DNA of 34,785 nucleotides. Origin: Geobacillus icigianus. Its GTDB lineage: Bacteria; Bacillota; Bacilli; Bacillales; Anoxybacillaceae. The notes beneath the pieces were generated by a model. That model saw nothing but the letters and a program-made list of their open reading frames with translations, was not told the origin of the DNA and did not search any database. The position numbers and the translations under genes were made by a program. The number at the start of each line of letters is the position of its first letter. Positions within the stretch are counted from its first letter, which is position 1. Below, piece after piece: positions 25,062 to 34,666 of the stretch. The stretch covers positions 1-34,785 of the forward strand of contig NZ_JPYA01000035.1 of assembly GCF_000750005.1 (NCBI RefSeq), given 5' to 3'.

Positions 25062-26474
25062 TCATTTGACGGTCATGCACGGCCGGGCGATTGGGCTGAT
25101 CCGGGTTGGGTATTGGCCGGTAAAACACGCCAAACATTGTCCGCGCTGCGGTGCGCCTTCCGGACGGCCAATCGCCGCCAGCAGCCCTTCTTGGCTAAGA
25201 AACGCCAGCGAATCGGCGCCGATTAAGCGGCGGATGTCTTCGACCGTATGTTTCGCTGCAATCAGTTCTTCCTTTGACGACGTATCAATGCCGTAAAAGC
25301 AAGGATGGGTGATCGGCGGGGCGCTGATGCGCACGTGCACTTCAACCGCCCCGGCTTCGCGGAGCATCGCGACGATGCGTCGGCTCGTCGTCCCGCGCAC
25401 GATCGAATCATCGACCATCACGACCCGCTTGCCGGCGACCACGCCGCGCACCGGCGACAGCTTCATTTTGACCCCTTGTTCACGCAACGCCTGCGACGGC
25501 TGGATGAACGTCCGGCCGACATATCGGTTTTTAATCAAGCCCAATTCGTATGGAATGCCGGTCGCTTCAGCATAGCCGATGGCAACCGAAATGCTTGAGT
25601 CCGGCACACCGGTGACAATATCGGCTTCGGCCGGCGCTTCCAAGGCGAGCCGCTTTCCTAAGTTTTTTCGAGCCGTGTGGACGTTGATGCCGTCAACATG
25701 GCTATCCGGACGAGCGAAATAAATGTATTCCATGCTGCAAATCGATCGCGGCCGCTCCGGAGCAAACCGTTCCGAACGCACCCCTTCGCCGCTGATGATA
25801 AGCAGTTCCCCAGGCGCCACTTCCCGCTCATATGTGGCGCCGATGACATCAAACGCGCACGTTTCCGAGGCGACGACATACGCCGAGCCGAGCCGGCCGA
25901 GCGACAGCGGCCGAAACCCGTGCGGGTCAAGCGCCGCATACAGCGCCGTTTCCGTCAGCAACAAAAACGCAAACGCCCCTTCGATCTGGCTGAGCGCCTC
26001 TTTCATTTGCCCGACAAACGTCGGCGCTTGGCTGCGACGGATGAGATGGGCGAACACTTCCGTATCCGATGTCGTCTGAAAAATGCTTCCTTGCCCTTCG
26101 AGCGCGAGCTTCAGCTCGATGGCGTTCGTCAAGTTGCCGTTATGGGCGAGCGCCATCGCACCGGTTTGCGAGCGGAATAAGAGCGGCTGAACGTTTTCAT
26201 AGCCACCCCCACCCGCCGTCGAATAGCGGACATGGCCGATCGCCGCCGAGCCAAAAAGCGCATCGAGCGTCCCGCTTTGAAACACGTCCGTCACCAAGCC
26301 AAGCCCTTTATGGCCAGACAAGTTTCCGCCGCCCGCCACCACGATGCCGGCTCCTTCTTGGCCGCGGTGCTGCAGGCTGTGAAGGCCGTAGTATGTGAGC
26401 CGGGCGGCGTCTTCATGCCCCCAAATGCCGAAAATGCCGCACTCCTCGTTCAATCCTTTGATTTCAGCAAGCAT
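25062..26474 (-). CDS. purF: Amidophosphoribosyltransferase
   Basis: PurF is the committed step: PRPP plus glutamine gives phosphoribosylamine. It is the main target of feedback inhibition by purine nucleotides. The 470-residue protein has an 11-residue propeptide ([11 protein letters not shown]) removed to expose the catalytic Cys12 in CGIFGIW. The PRPP loop is [16 protein letters not shown]. Cysteines expected to bind the 4Fe-4S cluster of the Bacillus-type enzyme are present (SICSMEY, THPCFYG, QCLACF). Overlaps the end of purL by 25 bases. Confidence 0.97.
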   Translation of the reverse strand: MLAEIKGLNEECGIFGIWGHEDAARLTYYGLHSLQHRGQEGAGIVVAGGGNLSGHKGLGLVTDVFQSGTLDALFGSAAIGHVRYSTAGGGGYENVQPLLFRSQTGAMALAHNGNLTNAIELKLALEGQGSIFQTTSDTEVFAHLIRRSQAPTFVGQMKEALSQIEGAFAFLLLTETALYAALDPHGFRPLSLGRLGSAYVVASETCAFDVIGATYEREVAPGELLIISGEGVRSERFAPERPRSICSMEYIYFARPDSHVDGINVHTARKNLGKRLALEAPAEADIVTGVPDSSISVAIGYAEATGIPYELGLIKNRYVGRTFIQPSQALREQGVKMKLSPVRGVVAGKRVVMVDDSIVRGTTSRRIVAMLREAGAVEVHVRISAPPITHPCFYGIDTSSKEELIAAKHTVEDIRRLIGADSLAFLSQEGLLAAIGRPEGAPQRGQCLACFTGQYPTRISPIARPCMTVK

Positions 26475-28681
26475 GGAATGGCCCCTTTCCAGACGTTTCG
26501 CAAGTCGTCGACCGAAAGGCGGATGATCGTTTCCCCCTGCTCCCCGTTCACGGTGAATGTGCCGTCATCCGTCACTTCCCCGATCCGTTTCGCTTCTACA
26601 AGCTGCTCAAATGCTTCTTGATGCTCCTTTTTCACCGAAACGACAAAACGAGACTGCGTTTCGCTGAACAGTTCACTGATGAGATCACCGCGGATCGTCA
26701 CCTTCGCGCCAAGCCCTGAAGCCCCCCCCATGACACACTCGGCAAGCGCAACGGCTAAGCCCCCTTCAGCCACATCATGCGCGGACGCCACGACCCCCGC
26801 GCGGATCGCCGCAAGCAGCTGGCGCTGGCGGCTTGCTTCCACTTTCAAATCAATTTCCGGCGCTTTTCCGAAAATGCGGCCTTCTAGAAATTTTTGCAGC
26901 TCGCTGCCGCCAAACTCCGGCTTCGCCTCGCCGATCACGTAAATCAAGTCACCTGTTTGCTTAAACGATTGCGTCGTGATATGGGAAAGGTCTTCAATCA
27001 GGCCGACCATGCCGACAACCGGCGTCGGGTACACCGCCTCGCCGTTCGTTTCATTGTAAAGCGAGACGTTGCCGCTCACGACCGGCGTCTCAAGCGCCCG
27101 GCACGCTTCGCTCATCCCGTCGACCGCTTTTTCCAGCTGCCAGAAAATGTCCGGCTTTTCCGGGCTGCCGAAGTTGAGGCAGTCCGTTATCGCGAGCGGT
27201 TTCGCCCCCGAGCAGACGACATTGCGCGCCGCCTCGGCGACCGCGATTTTCCCTCCTGTTTCCGGATCCAAATACACATAGCGCGAGTTGCAGTCGGTGG
27301 TCAGCGCGAGCGCCTTATTCGTGCCGCGGATGCGCACGACAGCCGCGTCCGATCCCGGAGCGACAACCGTATTCGTCCGCACCATATAGTCGTACTGGTC
27401 ATACACCCATTCCTTGCTGGCGATCGTCGGCTGGGCGAGCAGCCCAAGCAATGTTTGATTGTAATCTTCAATGTGCGGAATATACGGCGGCATCGCTTGA
27501 AACTCGCGGTAATAAGCCGGCTCCGCCGATGGTTTATGATACACCGGCGCGTCTTTCGCCAACGCGTCAACCGGAATTTCCGCCACTACTTCACCATGGA
27601 AAAACAGGCGGAGCATTCGATCGTCGGTCACTTTCCCGATCGCTTTCGCCTCGAGGCCATATTTCGCAAAAATCGCAGCGATTTCGTCTTCCCGTCCTTG
27701 CTTGACGACAAGCAGCATCCGCTCCTGCGATTCGGACAACATCATTTCATACGGCGTCATGCCCGCCTCGCGCTGGGGAACAAGATCCAAATTCATTTCA
27801 ATGCCGAAGCCGCCTTTGCTCGCCATCTCGGCCGACGAGCTCGTCAGCCCAGCGGCGCCCATATCTTGAATGCCGACTAACGCATCGGACTTGACTGCTT
27901 CAAGACACGCCTCAAGCAGCAGTTTTTCCATAAACGGGTCGCCGACTTGCACAGCCGGACGCTTCGCTTCCGATTGCTCGCTTAATTCCTCAGAAGCAAA
28001 CGTCGCCCCGTGGATGCCGTCGCGGCCCGTTTTCGCCCCGACGTACATGACCGTGTTGCCGACCCCGGTCGCTATGCCGCGCTGAATGTCCTCATGGCGG
28101 ATGATCCCAACGCACATGGCGTTGACCAATGGATTGCCTTCATACGCCGGATCGAACTGCACCTCGCCGCCGACGGTCGGGATGCCGACGCAGTTGCCAT
28201 ACCCGGCGATACCGGCGACGACGTGTTCAAACAAATAGTTGACGCGCGGCGATGTCAATTCGCCAAATCGAAGCGAGTTAAGCAGCGCAATCGGCCGCGC
28301 CCCCATCGAAAAGACGTCACGGATGATGCCGCCGACCCCGGTCGCCGCCCCTTGGTACGGCTCGATCGCCGACGGGTGATTATGGCTTTCGATTTTAAAC
28401 GCCACCGCCAGCCCGTCACCGATATCGACAATGCCGGCACCCTCGCCCGGCCCTTGCAGCACATGCGGGCCATCGGTCGGGAATTTTTTCAGCACCGGCT
28501 TCGAATTTTTGTAGCTGCAATGCTCCGACCACATGACGGCAAAGATGCCGGTTTCCGTGTAGTTCGGCAGCCTCCCCAGCATCGCTTCAATGCGGGCAAA
28601 TTCTTCGTCTGTTAACCCCATTTCGCGATACAGCTTTTGTTCTTTGACCATCGCCGCGCTCGGCTCAAGCAGTAACGACAT
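26450..28681 (-). CDS. purL: Phosphoribosylformylglycinamidine synthase subunit PurL
   Basis: The synthetase subunit of FGAM synthase, step 4. It is the small type (743 residues) that works with PurS and PurQ, unlike the large single-chain enzyme of enterobacteria. Motifs include [36 protein letters not shown] and [16 protein letters not shown] in the first half, and [14 protein letters not shown] in the second half. The ATG at 28681 follows GGAGGGA. It overlaps purQ by 17 bases and purF by 25. Confidence 0.97.
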   Translation of the reverse strand: MSLLLEPSAAMVKEQKLYREMGLTDEEFARIEAMLGRLPNYTETGIFAVMWSEHCSYKNSKPVLKKFPTDGPHVLQGPGEGAGIVDIGDGLAVAFKIESHNHPSAIEPYQGAATGVGGIIRDVFSMGARPIALLNSLRFGELTSPRVNYLFEHVVAGIAGYGNCVGIPTVGGEVQFDPAYEGNPLVNAMCVGIIRHEDIQRGIATGVGNTVMYVGAKTGRDGIHGATFASEELSEQSEAKRPAVQVGDPFMEKLLLEACLEAVKSDALVGIQDMGAAGLTSSSAEMASKGGFGIEMNLDLVPQREAGMTPYEMMLSESQERMLLVVKQGREDEIAAIFAKYGLEAKAIGKVTDDRMLRLFFHGEVVAEIPVDALAKDAPVYHKPSAEPAYYREFQAMPPYIPHIEDYNQTLLGLLAQPTIASKEWVYDQYDYMVRTNTVVAPGSDAAVVRIRGTNKALALTTDCNSRYVYLDPETGGKIAVAEAARNVVCSGAKPLAITDCLNFGSPEKPDIFWQLEKAVDGMSEACRALETPVVSGNVSLYNETNGEAVYPTPVVGMVGLIEDLSHITTQSFKQTGDLIYVIGEAKPEFGGSELQKFLEGRIFGKAPEIDLKVEASRQRQLLAAIRAGVVASAHDVAEGGLAVALAECVMGGASGLGAKVTIRGDLISELFSETQSRFVVSVKKEHQEAFEQLVEAKRIGEVTDDGTFTVNGEQGETIIRLSVDDLRNVWKGAIPCLLKSKD

Positions 28682-29351
28682 GCGTCTCCCTCCAATAATT
28701 GACGATCGATCGGAATAGTTTCAGTCCGTCCGCGCTGCCGAGCAAAGCGTCGACCGCCCGCTCCGGATGCGGCATCATGCCGAGCACATTGCCGCGCTCG
28801 TTGACAATGCCAGCGATCTCCGCCAAGCTGCCGTTCGGGTTTTCCCCATGGTAGCGGAAGACGATTTGCCGGTTTTCGACAAGGCGCTTTAGCGTTTGTT
28901 CGTCGCAATAATAATTCCCTTCACCATGGGCGATCGGAATGGTAATCACTTCGCCCTTGTCATAGGCAGAGGTAAACATCGTTTCATTGTTTTCCACGAC
29001 AAGCTGCACCGGCCGGCAAATGAATTTCAGCCCTTGGTTGCGGCGCATCGCCCCAGGAAGCAAGCCGGCTTCAAGCAAAATTTGAAACCCGTTGCACACC
29101 CCAAGCACCGGTTTTCCGGCTTCCGCGGCTTGTTTCACGGCGGCCATCACCTTGGAAAAACGGGCGATCGCCCCCGAACGCAAGTAATCGCCGTATGAAA
29201 AGCCGCCTGGAAGCAAAATGGCGTCGAACCGATCGAGATTTTCTTCATCATGCCAAACGTATTCCACTTCTTCGCCGAGTTCATCGGCGACCGCATGGTA
29301 CATATCGACATCGCAATTCGATCCCGGAAAGACAATGACGGCAAACTTCAT
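28665..29351 (-). CDS. purQ: Phosphoribosylformylglycinamidine synthase subunit PurQ
   Basis: The class I glutaminase subunit of FGAM synthase, feeding ammonia to PurL. The 228-residue protein has the nucleophile Cys86 in GVCNGFQIL and the catalytic His and Glu in [10 protein letters not shown] near the C terminus. ATG overlaps the purS stop by four bases, and the 3' end overlaps purL by 17. Tight coupling fits the need for matched subunits. Confidence 0.96.
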   Translation of the reverse strand: MKFAVIVFPGSNCDVDMYHAVADELGEEVEYVWHDEENLDRFDAILLPGGFSYGDYLRSGAIARFSKVMAAVKQAAEAGKPVLGVCNGFQILLEAGLLPGAMRRNQGLKFICRPVQLVVENNETMFTSAYDKGEVITIPIAHGEGNYYCDEQTLKRLVENRQIVFRYHGENPNGSLAEIAGIVNERGNVLGMMPHPERAVDALLGSADGLKLFRSIVNYWRETHVVTA

Positions 29352-29602
29352 CGGGCGACGGCCTCCTCAATTTCATAGCGGTAATCTTCGATGACCGGGT
29401 TGGACAACAATTTCTCGCACATGTCACGGACCATCTCATCAAGGTCGCGATCGCTTTTTTCGATCACCAGCTCCATAAACTTGCCGATTCGGACGTCTTT
29501 CACTTCCGTATACGATAAGCTGTGCAGCGCCCCCTTCACCGCTGTCCCTTGCGGATCCAACACACTCTCACGCAACGTGACATACACTTTTACTTTATAC
29601 AT
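29348..29602 (-). CDS. purS: Phosphoribosylformylglycinamidine synthase subunit PurS
   Basis: The 84-residue structural subunit that holds PurQ and PurL together in the Bacillus-type FGAM synthase. It begins [19 protein letters not shown] and contains [12 protein letters not shown], both characteristic. It overlaps the end of purC by 13 bases and purQ by four. Confidence 0.95.
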   Translation of the reverse strand: MYKVKVYVTLRESVLDPQGTAVKGALHSLSYTEVKDVRIGKFMELVIEKSDRDLDEMVRDMCEKLLSNPVIEDYRYEIEEAVAR

Positions 29603-30318
29603 GCCGATTCTCCCCCTAACCGTTCGAGAATAACCTCATACGCCTCGGTTAAACTGCCAAGATCACGGCGAAATACGTCCTTATCCAATTTCTCATTCGT
29701 CTCAGCGTCCCAAAGCCGGCACGTATCCGGCGACACCTCATCCGCTAAAAGGATCGCGCCGTCCGCCGTGCGGCCAAACTCCAACTTAAAATCAATTAAT
29801 CTCACTTTTCGCTCGGCAAAATGGGCGCGCAACACGTCGTTCACTTTCAGCACTTCGCTTTTCAGCCAGACGATCTCCTCGCGGCTCGCGAGCTTCAAAA
29901 TCGCAATGTGGTCTTCGACGAGCAGCGGGTCGCCAAGGTCATCGTTTTTGTAGTAAAACTCGACAAGTGGAGTTTCAAGCGGAGTCCCTTCCGCCAAGCC
30001 GAGACGTTTCGCCAAACTCCCGGCCACAACGTTGCGGACCACGACTTCCAGCGGGATGATCGTCACGCGTCGGACCAATTGTTCCGTTGGCGACAGCTTT
30101 TCAATAAAATGATTGGCAACGCCTGCTTCTTTCAATTTCGTAAACAACAAACTGGAAATCTCGTTATTGAGCCGCCCTTTGCCGGCGATCGTCGCCTTTT
30201 TCTCGCCGTTAAACGCCGTGGCGCTGTCTTTGTACTCGACCCAAAGGACATCCGGTTCATCCGTCGCGTAAATTTTTTTCGCTTTCCCTTCATACAACAG
30301 CTGTTGTTTTGCCGGCAT
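29590..30318 (-). CDS. purC: Phosphoribosylaminoimidazole-succinocarboxamide synthase
   Basis: PurC (SAICAR synthetase) couples CAIR to aspartate using ATP. The 242-residue protein has [11 protein letters not shown] at the N terminus, and the signatures [10 protein letters not shown] and [12 protein letters not shown]. The ATG at 30318 is chosen because GGAGG precedes it by eight bases; the frame upstream covers the intergenic hairpin. It follows purB after 75 bases and overlaps purS by 13. Confidence 0.96.
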   Translation of the reverse strand: MPAKQQLLYEGKAKKIYATDEPDVLWVEYKDSATAFNGEKKATIAGKGRLNNEISSLLFTKLKEAGVANHFIEKLSPTEQLVRRVTIIPLEVVVRNVVAGSLAKRLGLAEGTPLETPLVEFYYKNDDLGDPLLVEDHIAILKLASREEIVWLKSEVLKVNDVLRAHFAERKVRLIDFKLEFGRTADGAILLADEVSPDTCRLWDAETNEKLDKDVFRRDLGSLTEAYEVILERLGGESACIK

Positions 30319-30363
30319 GATGCAAGCCTCCGTTATCCAGAAGATTGAAAATTTTTCGTGTAA

Positions 30364-30386
30364 CCGGCCAGCATGAGGCCAGCCGG
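30364..30386 (-). other. Hairpin between purB and purC
   Basis: CCGGCTGGC pairs with GCTGGCCGG (two G-U pairs in RNA) around a five-base loop, starting eight bases past the purB stop. No T-run follows, so it is more likely an mRNA stability or processing element than a terminator. Confidence 0.5.
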
Positions 30387-30393
30387 CTTCCAC

Positions 30394-31689
30394 TTACTCT
30401 AATCCTAAGCGGGCAAAAATCGTATCGACGTGTTTCAAATGGTGGCGGTAATCAAAGCAATCGTCGAGTTCTTCTTTCGTCAACCGGCTCGTAATCCGCT
30501 CATCCGCCTCGAGAAGCGAGCGGAACGGCACTTGTCTCTCCCACGCTTCCATCGCTTTCGGCTGCACTAAATCGTACGCCTCCTCGCGCGTCATCCCTTT
30601 GTCAATCAAAGCGAGCAAGACGCGCTGCGAGTAAATGAGCCCGAATGTGCGCTCCATATTTTTCTTCATATTTTCCGGATACACTAACAAGTTTTTCACA
30701 ATGTTAGCAAACCGGTTCAACATATAGTTCAACGCGATCGTCGCATCCGGCAAAATGATGCGCTCCGCTGACGAATGGGAAATGTCGCGCTCATGCCAAA
30801 GCGGCACATTTTCATACGCCGTCACCATATACCCGCGAATGACGCGCGCCATGCCGGTCATGTTTTCCGAACCGATCGGATTGCGCTTATGCGGCATCGC
30901 TGACGAACCTTTTTGCCCTTTGGCAAAAAACTCCTCGACTTCACGCACTTCGCTTTTTTGCAAGCCGCGAATTTCTACAGCAAATTTTTCAATCGATGTC
31001 GCGATGAGCGCGAGCGTCGCCATGTAGTAGGCGTGGCGGTCGCGCTGAAGCGTTTGTGTCGAAATCGGCGCCGGCGTTAACCCGAGCTTTTCGCACACAT
31101 ATTGCTCGACAAATGGGTCAATGTTGGCATACGTGCCGACCGCGCCGGAAATTTTCCCGACCTCGACCATCTTCGCCGCTTGTTCAAACCGCTCTAAATT
31201 CCGTTCCATTTCCGCATACCAAAGCGCCAATTTCAGCCCGAACGTCGTCGGTTCGGCGTGGACGCCGTGCGTGCGCCCCATCATGGCCGTATATTTATGT
31301 TCGCGCGCTTTCTCTTTCAGCACTTGAATAAAGGTTTCCAAATCGCGCCGCAAAATGGCGTTCGCCTGCTTTAACAAATAGCCGAGCGCCGTATCGACGA
31401 CGTCCGTCGATGTCAGCCCGTAGTGCACCCATTTCCGCTCCTCGCCAAGCGTCTCGGAAACAGCACGGGTGAAGGCGACGACATCATGACGCGTTTCTTC
31501 CTCGATTTCTTTAATGCGGTGGATATCAAATGACGCGTGTTCCCGCAGACGGCGGACATCTTCTTTCGGGATGACGCCAAGCTCGGCCCACGCCTCGCAC
31601 GCGAGCAATTCCACTTCAAGCCATGCCTGAAAGCGATTTTCCTCGGTCCAAATGGCTCCCATTTCCGGTCTTGTGTAACGTTCAATCAT
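30394..31689 (-). CDS. purB: Adenylosuccinate lyase
   Basis: PurB releases fumarate twice in purine metabolism: from SAICAR on the way to IMP, and from adenylosuccinate on the way to AMP. The 431-residue protein has the fumarase/aspartase superfamily signature [16 protein letters not shown] (flexible catalytic loop), plus TSTDVVDTA and [11 protein letters not shown]. It begins [15 protein letters not shown]. Its ATG overlaps the purK stop by four bases. Confidence 0.97.
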   Translation of the reverse strand: MIERYTRPEMGAIWTEENRFQAWLEVELLACEAWAELGVIPKEDVRRLREHASFDIHRIKEIEEETRHDVVAFTRAVSETLGEERKWVHYGLTSTDVVDTALGYLLKQANAILRRDLETFIQVLKEKAREHKYTAMMGRTHGVHAEPTTFGLKLALWYAEMERNLERFEQAAKMVEVGKISGAVGTYANIDPFVEQYVCEKLGLTPAPISTQTLQRDRHAYYMATLALIATSIEKFAVEIRGLQKSEVREVEEFFAKGQKGSSAMPHKRNPIGSENMTGMARVIRGYMVTAYENVPLWHERDISHSSAERIILPDATIALNYMLNRFANIVKNLLVYPENMKKNMERTFGLIYSQRVLLALIDKGMTREEAYDLVQPKAMEAWERQVPFRSLLEADERITSRLTKEELDDCFDYRHHLKHVDTIFARLGLE

Positions 31690-32834
31690 CCTCGTTCCAG
31701 CCTCCGATCATGCCAAATTTGCCACGATTCCACTCGCGCCAGCGCTTCCTCAACATCATCCGCCAGTACAGTCACATGGCCCATTTTCCGCTTCGGCTTC
31801 GCTTCGTGCTTGCCGTACAGATGGACATACACCGCACCGGTAAACGCATCAATTTGCCCAATAATCGGCTCGACATGCTCGCCTAAAATATTGACCATCA
31901 CGGCCGGTTTTACCAATTCCGTCGACCCGAGCGGCCAGTTGCAGACGGCGCGGATGTGCTGGGCGAATTGGGACGTGGCACATGCATTGATTGTATAATG
32001 ACCCGAGTTGTGCGGTCTAGGGGCCAACTCATTAATATAAATATCCCCGTCCCCTGTCAAAAACATTTCCACCGCCAACGTCCCGATGAGTGAAAACGAT
32101 GCCGCCAGCGTCTTAGCATAACGGACCGCCCGCTGCTCGATGTGTGGTGGGATCCGTGCTGGAACGATCGTTTGATGCAAAATGTTCTCAACATGAATGT
32201 TTTCCGCCACCGGAAAAACAGCCGTCTCCCCGTCGCCGTTGCGGGTGACAATGACCGATATTTCTTTCACAAACGGCACCCAGCCTTCTAAAATACACGG
32301 GCCAAGGCGAAGCAGCTCTGCCGCTTTGGCAACATCCCCTTCTCGCCGGAGCACATATTGCCCTTTCCCGTCATAACCACCGCGCCGCGTTTTTAAGACA
32401 CAAGGAAACCCGATCGCTTGGACGGCCTGTTCGAGCTCCTCCGCCCCATTCACTTTCACATACGGCGCCACCGGCAAACCGGCAGCGACGACCGCCTCTT
32501 TCTCCAACGCCCGATCTTGCGTCACCGCAAGCAACCGGCTTCCTTGTGGAACATAGGCGTTTTCCACAAGCCACTCAAGCGCCCGCACATCGATGTTTTC
32601 AAACTCGTACGTGATGACATCACTGACGCGCGCTAGGTCAGCTATTGCATCCAAATCATCGTACGGCGCGGTGATTTCTACATCCGCCACTTGCCCGCAC
32701 GGAGAGTCGGGCGTTGGATCAAGAACCGCAACGCGAAACCCCATCTCGCGCGCCGCGATGGCCATCATCCGGCCAAGTTGTCCTCCACCGATGATGCCGA
32801 TCGTCTCTCCCGGAACAATCCGCCGCTTAGTCAA
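31686..32834 (-). CDS. purK: 5-(carboxyamino)imidazole ribonucleotide synthase
   Basis: PurK converts AIR, bicarbonate and ATP to N5-CAIR. The 382-residue ATP-grasp protein has [14 protein letters not shown] at the N terminus, [12 protein letters not shown] and [16 protein letters not shown] start it at TTG 32834, which overlaps the purE stop by eight bases, because M-T-K-R-R-I-V-P-G aligns residue for residue with the N terminus I recall for B. subtilis PurK (M-S-K-Q-I-I-Y-P-G). The ribosome-binding site is weak, so translation may be coupled to purE. A GTG two codons upstream is a less likely start. Confidence 0.93.
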   Translation of the reverse strand: MTKRRIVPGETIGIIGGGQLGRMMAIAAREMGFRVAVLDPTPDSPCGQVADVEITAPYDDLDAIADLARVSDVITYEFENIDVRALEWLVENAYVPQGSRLLAVTQDRALEKEAVVAAGLPVAPYVKVNGAEELEQAVQAIGFPCVLKTRRGGYDGKGQYVLRREGDVAKAAELLRLGPCILEGWVPFVKEISVIVTRNGDGETAVFPVAENIHVENILHQTIVPARIPPHIEQRAVRYAKTLAASFSLIGTLAVEMFLTGDGDIYINELAPRPHNSGHYTINACATSQFAQHIRAVCNWPLGSTELVKPAVMVNILGEHVEPIIGQIDAFTGAVYVHLYGKHEAKPKRKMGHVTVLADDVEEALARVESWQIWHDRRLERG

Positions 32835-33315
32835 GTTGATCACTGCTTTCCACAACTTGTTTTCGAATCGATTCTCTCCTTGCTTTGAGCGCCTCCATAT
32901 AGCGCGGCTCAAACAGCCCGATGATCGACACGGCGAGCAGTCCCGCATTCATCGCCCCTGCTTTGCCGATCGCCACTGTCGCCACCGGCACCCCGCCTGG
33001 CATTTGCACAATCGACAATAACGAATCGAGCCCGTTCAATGCCTTTGACTGCACCGGCACACCAATCACCGGCAGCGTCGTTTTCGCCGCAATCATTCCC
33101 GGCAAATGAGCCGCTCCACCGGCGCCCGCGATAATCACCTTAAGGCCCCGCTCCTCCGCCGTTTCCGCATACCGGAACATTTCATCCGGCGTCCGGTGCG
33201 CCGACACGACTTTTTTCTCAAACGGGACGCCCAGTTCTTCAAGAATCGCACAGGCGTGCTTCATCGTTTCCCAATCTGAACGGCTTCCCATGACCACCCC
33301 AACTAGCGGGCTCAT
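32827..33315 (-). CDS. purE: 5-(carboxyamino)imidazole ribonucleotide mutase
   Basis: PurE moves the carboxyl group of N5-CAIR to C4, giving CAIR. It works directly after PurK. The 162-residue class I protein has [24 protein letters not shown], the [11 protein letters not shown] loop and [15 protein letters not shown] use ATG 33315, with AAGGAG eight bases upstream; a GTG three codons earlier falls too close to that site. First gene of the operon, 27 bases downstream of the riboswitch terminator hairpin. Confidence 0.96.
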   Translation of the reverse strand: MSPLVGVVMGSRSDWETMKHACAILEELGVPFEKKVVSAHRTPDEMFRYAETAEERGLKVIIAGAGGAAHLPGMIAAKTTLPVIGVPVQSKALNGLDSLLSIVQMPGGVPVATVAIGKAGAMNAGLLAVSIIGLFEPRYMEALKARRESIRKQVVESSDQLD

Positions 33316-33342
33316 ACGTTCCACTCCTTACCCTTAATAAAC

Positions 33343-33399
33343 AAAGCCCAGAACATACATTCCCTCTTTTAGGCGAGGGAAAGCATCGTTCTGGGCTTT
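33343..33399 (-). terminator. Riboswitch-controlled terminator of the purine operon
   Basis: AAAGCCCAGAAC pairs perfectly with GTTCTGGGCTTT over 12 bp on the minus strand, with an inner TTCCCTC/GAGGGAA stem; GTTTATTA follows as a modest T-tract. The alternative pairing uses the 3' strand of aptamer helix P1 plus its flank (33430-33443) against 33375-33388, 13 of 14 positions complementary, which would break the inner part of the terminator. Thus ligand-bound RNA terminates and free RNA reads through. Confidence 0.9.
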
Positions 33400-33438
33400 G
33401 ACAGTTGCTGATCGAAAAAAAGCCAAAACCGATCCTTT

Positions 33439-33509
33439 CCCTCATAGTCCAATAATTTACGGTTATTGGGTAGAGACTTTTGGGCCATATTCCCAAAATT
33501 ATATGAGGG
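33439..33509 (-). promoter_or_regulatory. Purine riboswitch aptamer, guanine type
   Basis: All parts of the purine riboswitch are visible on the minus strand. P1 is CCCTCATA with TATGAGGG. P2 is TTTTGGG with CCCAAAA and loop AATATGG. P3 is CCAATAA with TTATTGG and loop CCGTAAA. The J2/3 segment is GTCTCTAC. In the last junction, GGACTATG has C at the position that pairs with the ligand (C74 in B. subtilis xpt numbering), which specifies guanine or hypoxanthine; adenine riboswitches have U there. It governs the terminator at 33343-33399. Confidence 0.95.
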
Positions 33510-33538
33510 ATTCTTTTACGCATTATGAAACTACTTTT

Positions 33539-33568
33539 ATAGTAGCAAGATCCTTGGTGAAATGTCAA
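33539..33568 (-). promoter_or_regulatory. Promoter of the purine operon
   Basis: TTGACA (33563-33568 on the complement), an 18-base spacer and TACTAT (33539-33544). It lies about 30 bases upstream of the riboswitch aptamer and directly downstream of the PurR boxes. Confidence 0.8.
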
Positions 33569-33571
33569 GGT

Positions 33572-33615
33572 AAAATCGAACATTAATTATTAAATAAACA
33601 CAAATGTTCGTTTTT
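33572..33615 (-). promoter_or_regulatory. Pair of inverted PurR boxes
   Basis: Two 13-base boxes in opposite orientation, at 33572-33584 (AAAATCGAACATT on the plus strand) and 33603-33615 (AAAAACGAACATT on the minus strand), with 18 bases between them by my count. Both fit the B. subtilis PurBox AWWWCCGAACWWT with one mismatch each. Their place just upstream of the -35 fits repression by PurR relieved by PRPP. They also lie 60-100 bases upstream of the divergent hsp20 gene. Confidence 0.85.
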
Positions 33616-33651
33616 TTTAAATCACCAAAACAATAAGGAGGCATATGATAA

Positions 33652-33822
33652 ATGTGCGGAGGAGGGAAACGCCATGGCCAACGAACATCCATTCACACCG
33701 TTTTCCGATTGGACAAAGCATTGGCAGCAATTTTTCCAAAACGATTTTTGGGGAAACATCCAACCGCTGTTGCGTTCATCCCATCAACCATCATCAGGCA
33801 TGAATATCTACAAAAAGGATAA
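33652..33822 (+). CDS. Possible short leader ORF overlapping hsp20
   Basis: A 56-codon frame starting ATG 33652, ten bases after AAGGAGG (33635-33641). It overlaps the start of hsp20 out of frame. The product (starting MCGGGKRHGQ) resembles nothing I know and its codons are just the second frame of hsp20. Only the strong extra ribosome-binding site supports it. Confidence 0.2.
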   Translation: MCGGGKRHGQRTSIHTVFRLDKALAAIFPKRFLGKHPTAVAFIPSTIIRHEYLQKG

Positions 33823-34120
33823 CGAGCTGCTTGTCGTCGTCAGCTTGCCGGGACTGGAGAAAAGCGAAGACGCGGAAGTGTATGTATCGTACAAGACACT
33901 GGAAATCAAGGCAACCATCAATCTGAGCTTTCAAGGATTTGACTTAGTGGAAGAAGGAATTTTCCAAGGCCGGTTCGAAAAAACGATCCCGTTGCCGTTC
34001 CCCGTCAAGGATGATCGCATCGAAGCAACATATCATAACGGCTTATTGTTCATCCACCTTCATCGGCTCATCCCTGAAGAGCCAAAAAAGAAGATCGTGA
34101 TTAAAAAAAGCGAACCATAA
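33674..34120 (+). CDS. Hsp20/alpha-crystallin family small heat shock protein
   Basis: A 148-residue ATP-independent chaperone that binds unfolding proteins. The alpha-crystallin domain spans about residues 40-130, starting MNIYKKDNELLVVVSLPG and ending in the A-x3-N-G-L motif (Ala118, Asn122-Leu124). An I-x-I motif (IVI, 141-143) at the C terminus would dock neighbouring subunits in the oligomer. GGAGGAGGG lies seven bases before the ATG at 33674. No CIRCE or clear sigma-B promoter is visible upstream. It is divergent from the purine operon. Confidence 0.9.
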   Translation: MANEHPFTPFSDWTKHWQQFFQNDFWGNIQPLLRSSHQPSSGMNIYKKDNELLVVVSLPGLEKSEDAEVYVSYKTLEIKATINLSFQGFDLVEEGIFQGRFEKTIPLPFPVKDDRIEATYHNGLLFIHLHRLIPEEPKKKIVIKKSEP

Positions 34121-34153
34121 CCAATGGCCAGCCCCGCTTTCTTGACAAAAAAG

Positions 34154-34181
34154 AGGGTGTCCCACGTTGACGGGACACCCT
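34154..34181 (+). terminator. Terminator of hsp20
   Basis: AGGGTGTCCC pairs perfectly with GGGACACCCT around an eight-base loop, followed by TTC. An A-run precedes it (34147-34152), so it could also work leftward. It is 33 bases past the hsp20 stop. Confidence 0.75.
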
Positions 34182-34193
34182 TTCGCGAGTTTC

Positions 34194-34233
34194 CGTTTCC
34201 TATCGCTTTATGAAAAAGGGGGTCTAGGAAACG
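34194..34233. other. 9-bp inverted repeat in hsp20-rrn spacer
   Basis: CGTTTCCTA (34194-34202) and TAGGAAACG (34225-34233) form a perfect inverted repeat around 22 bases. It ends exactly before an ATG at 34234, whose short frame (to 34410) runs into the 5S gene in antisense and is not credible. Role unknown. Confidence 0.35.
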
Positions 34234-34304
34234 ATGATCACGCTTCACATTTTGGGGGAGAGGATCGAAAATGGCGTCATTAAAAATGACTTAATGACAA
34301 TAGG

Positions 34305-34334
34305 CAAAAAAATCAGAGAACCGTATAGCTCCCT
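34305..34334 (-). terminator. Terminator of the rRNA operon
   Basis: On the minus strand AGGGAGC pairs with GTTCTCT (two G-U pairs) and is followed by GATTTTTTTGCC. It starts 12 bases past the 3' end of 5S rRNA. Confidence 0.75.
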
Positions 34335-34345
34335 CATTTTTGCCT

Positions 34346-34462
<117 letters not shown>

Positions 34463-34467
34463 CAAGC

Positions 34468-34495
34468 ATTATACCAGAAAATCAATTCCTGTCAA
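34468..34495 (-). promoter_or_regulatory. Promoter-like sequence in the 23S-5S spacer
   Basis: Both hexamers match the sigma-A consensus exactly: TTGACA (34490-34495 on the complement), a 16-base spacer and TATAAT (34468-34473). A start about seven bases downstream of the -10 would fall at 34461-34462, the mature 5' end of 5S rRNA. The 204-base spacer (34463-34666) also has a perfect GAAGGAATG/CATTCCTTC-type hairpin (34496-34513) just upstream. Confidence 0.6.
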
Positions 34496-34666
34496 GAAGG
34501 AACGCATTCCTTCAAAACTAGATAACCGTCGGAAGAAGCCGCGTATCACACTGTCTAGCTCCGGCCGCCATCGGCTCGCGACGCTTCGGTCCTGCTGTGG
34601 CGGCATAGCCTCCTCGCAGGCCCTCCAGCGCGTTTCGCCGATCAGCGGGCGTCCTCCGCTTTTCTA

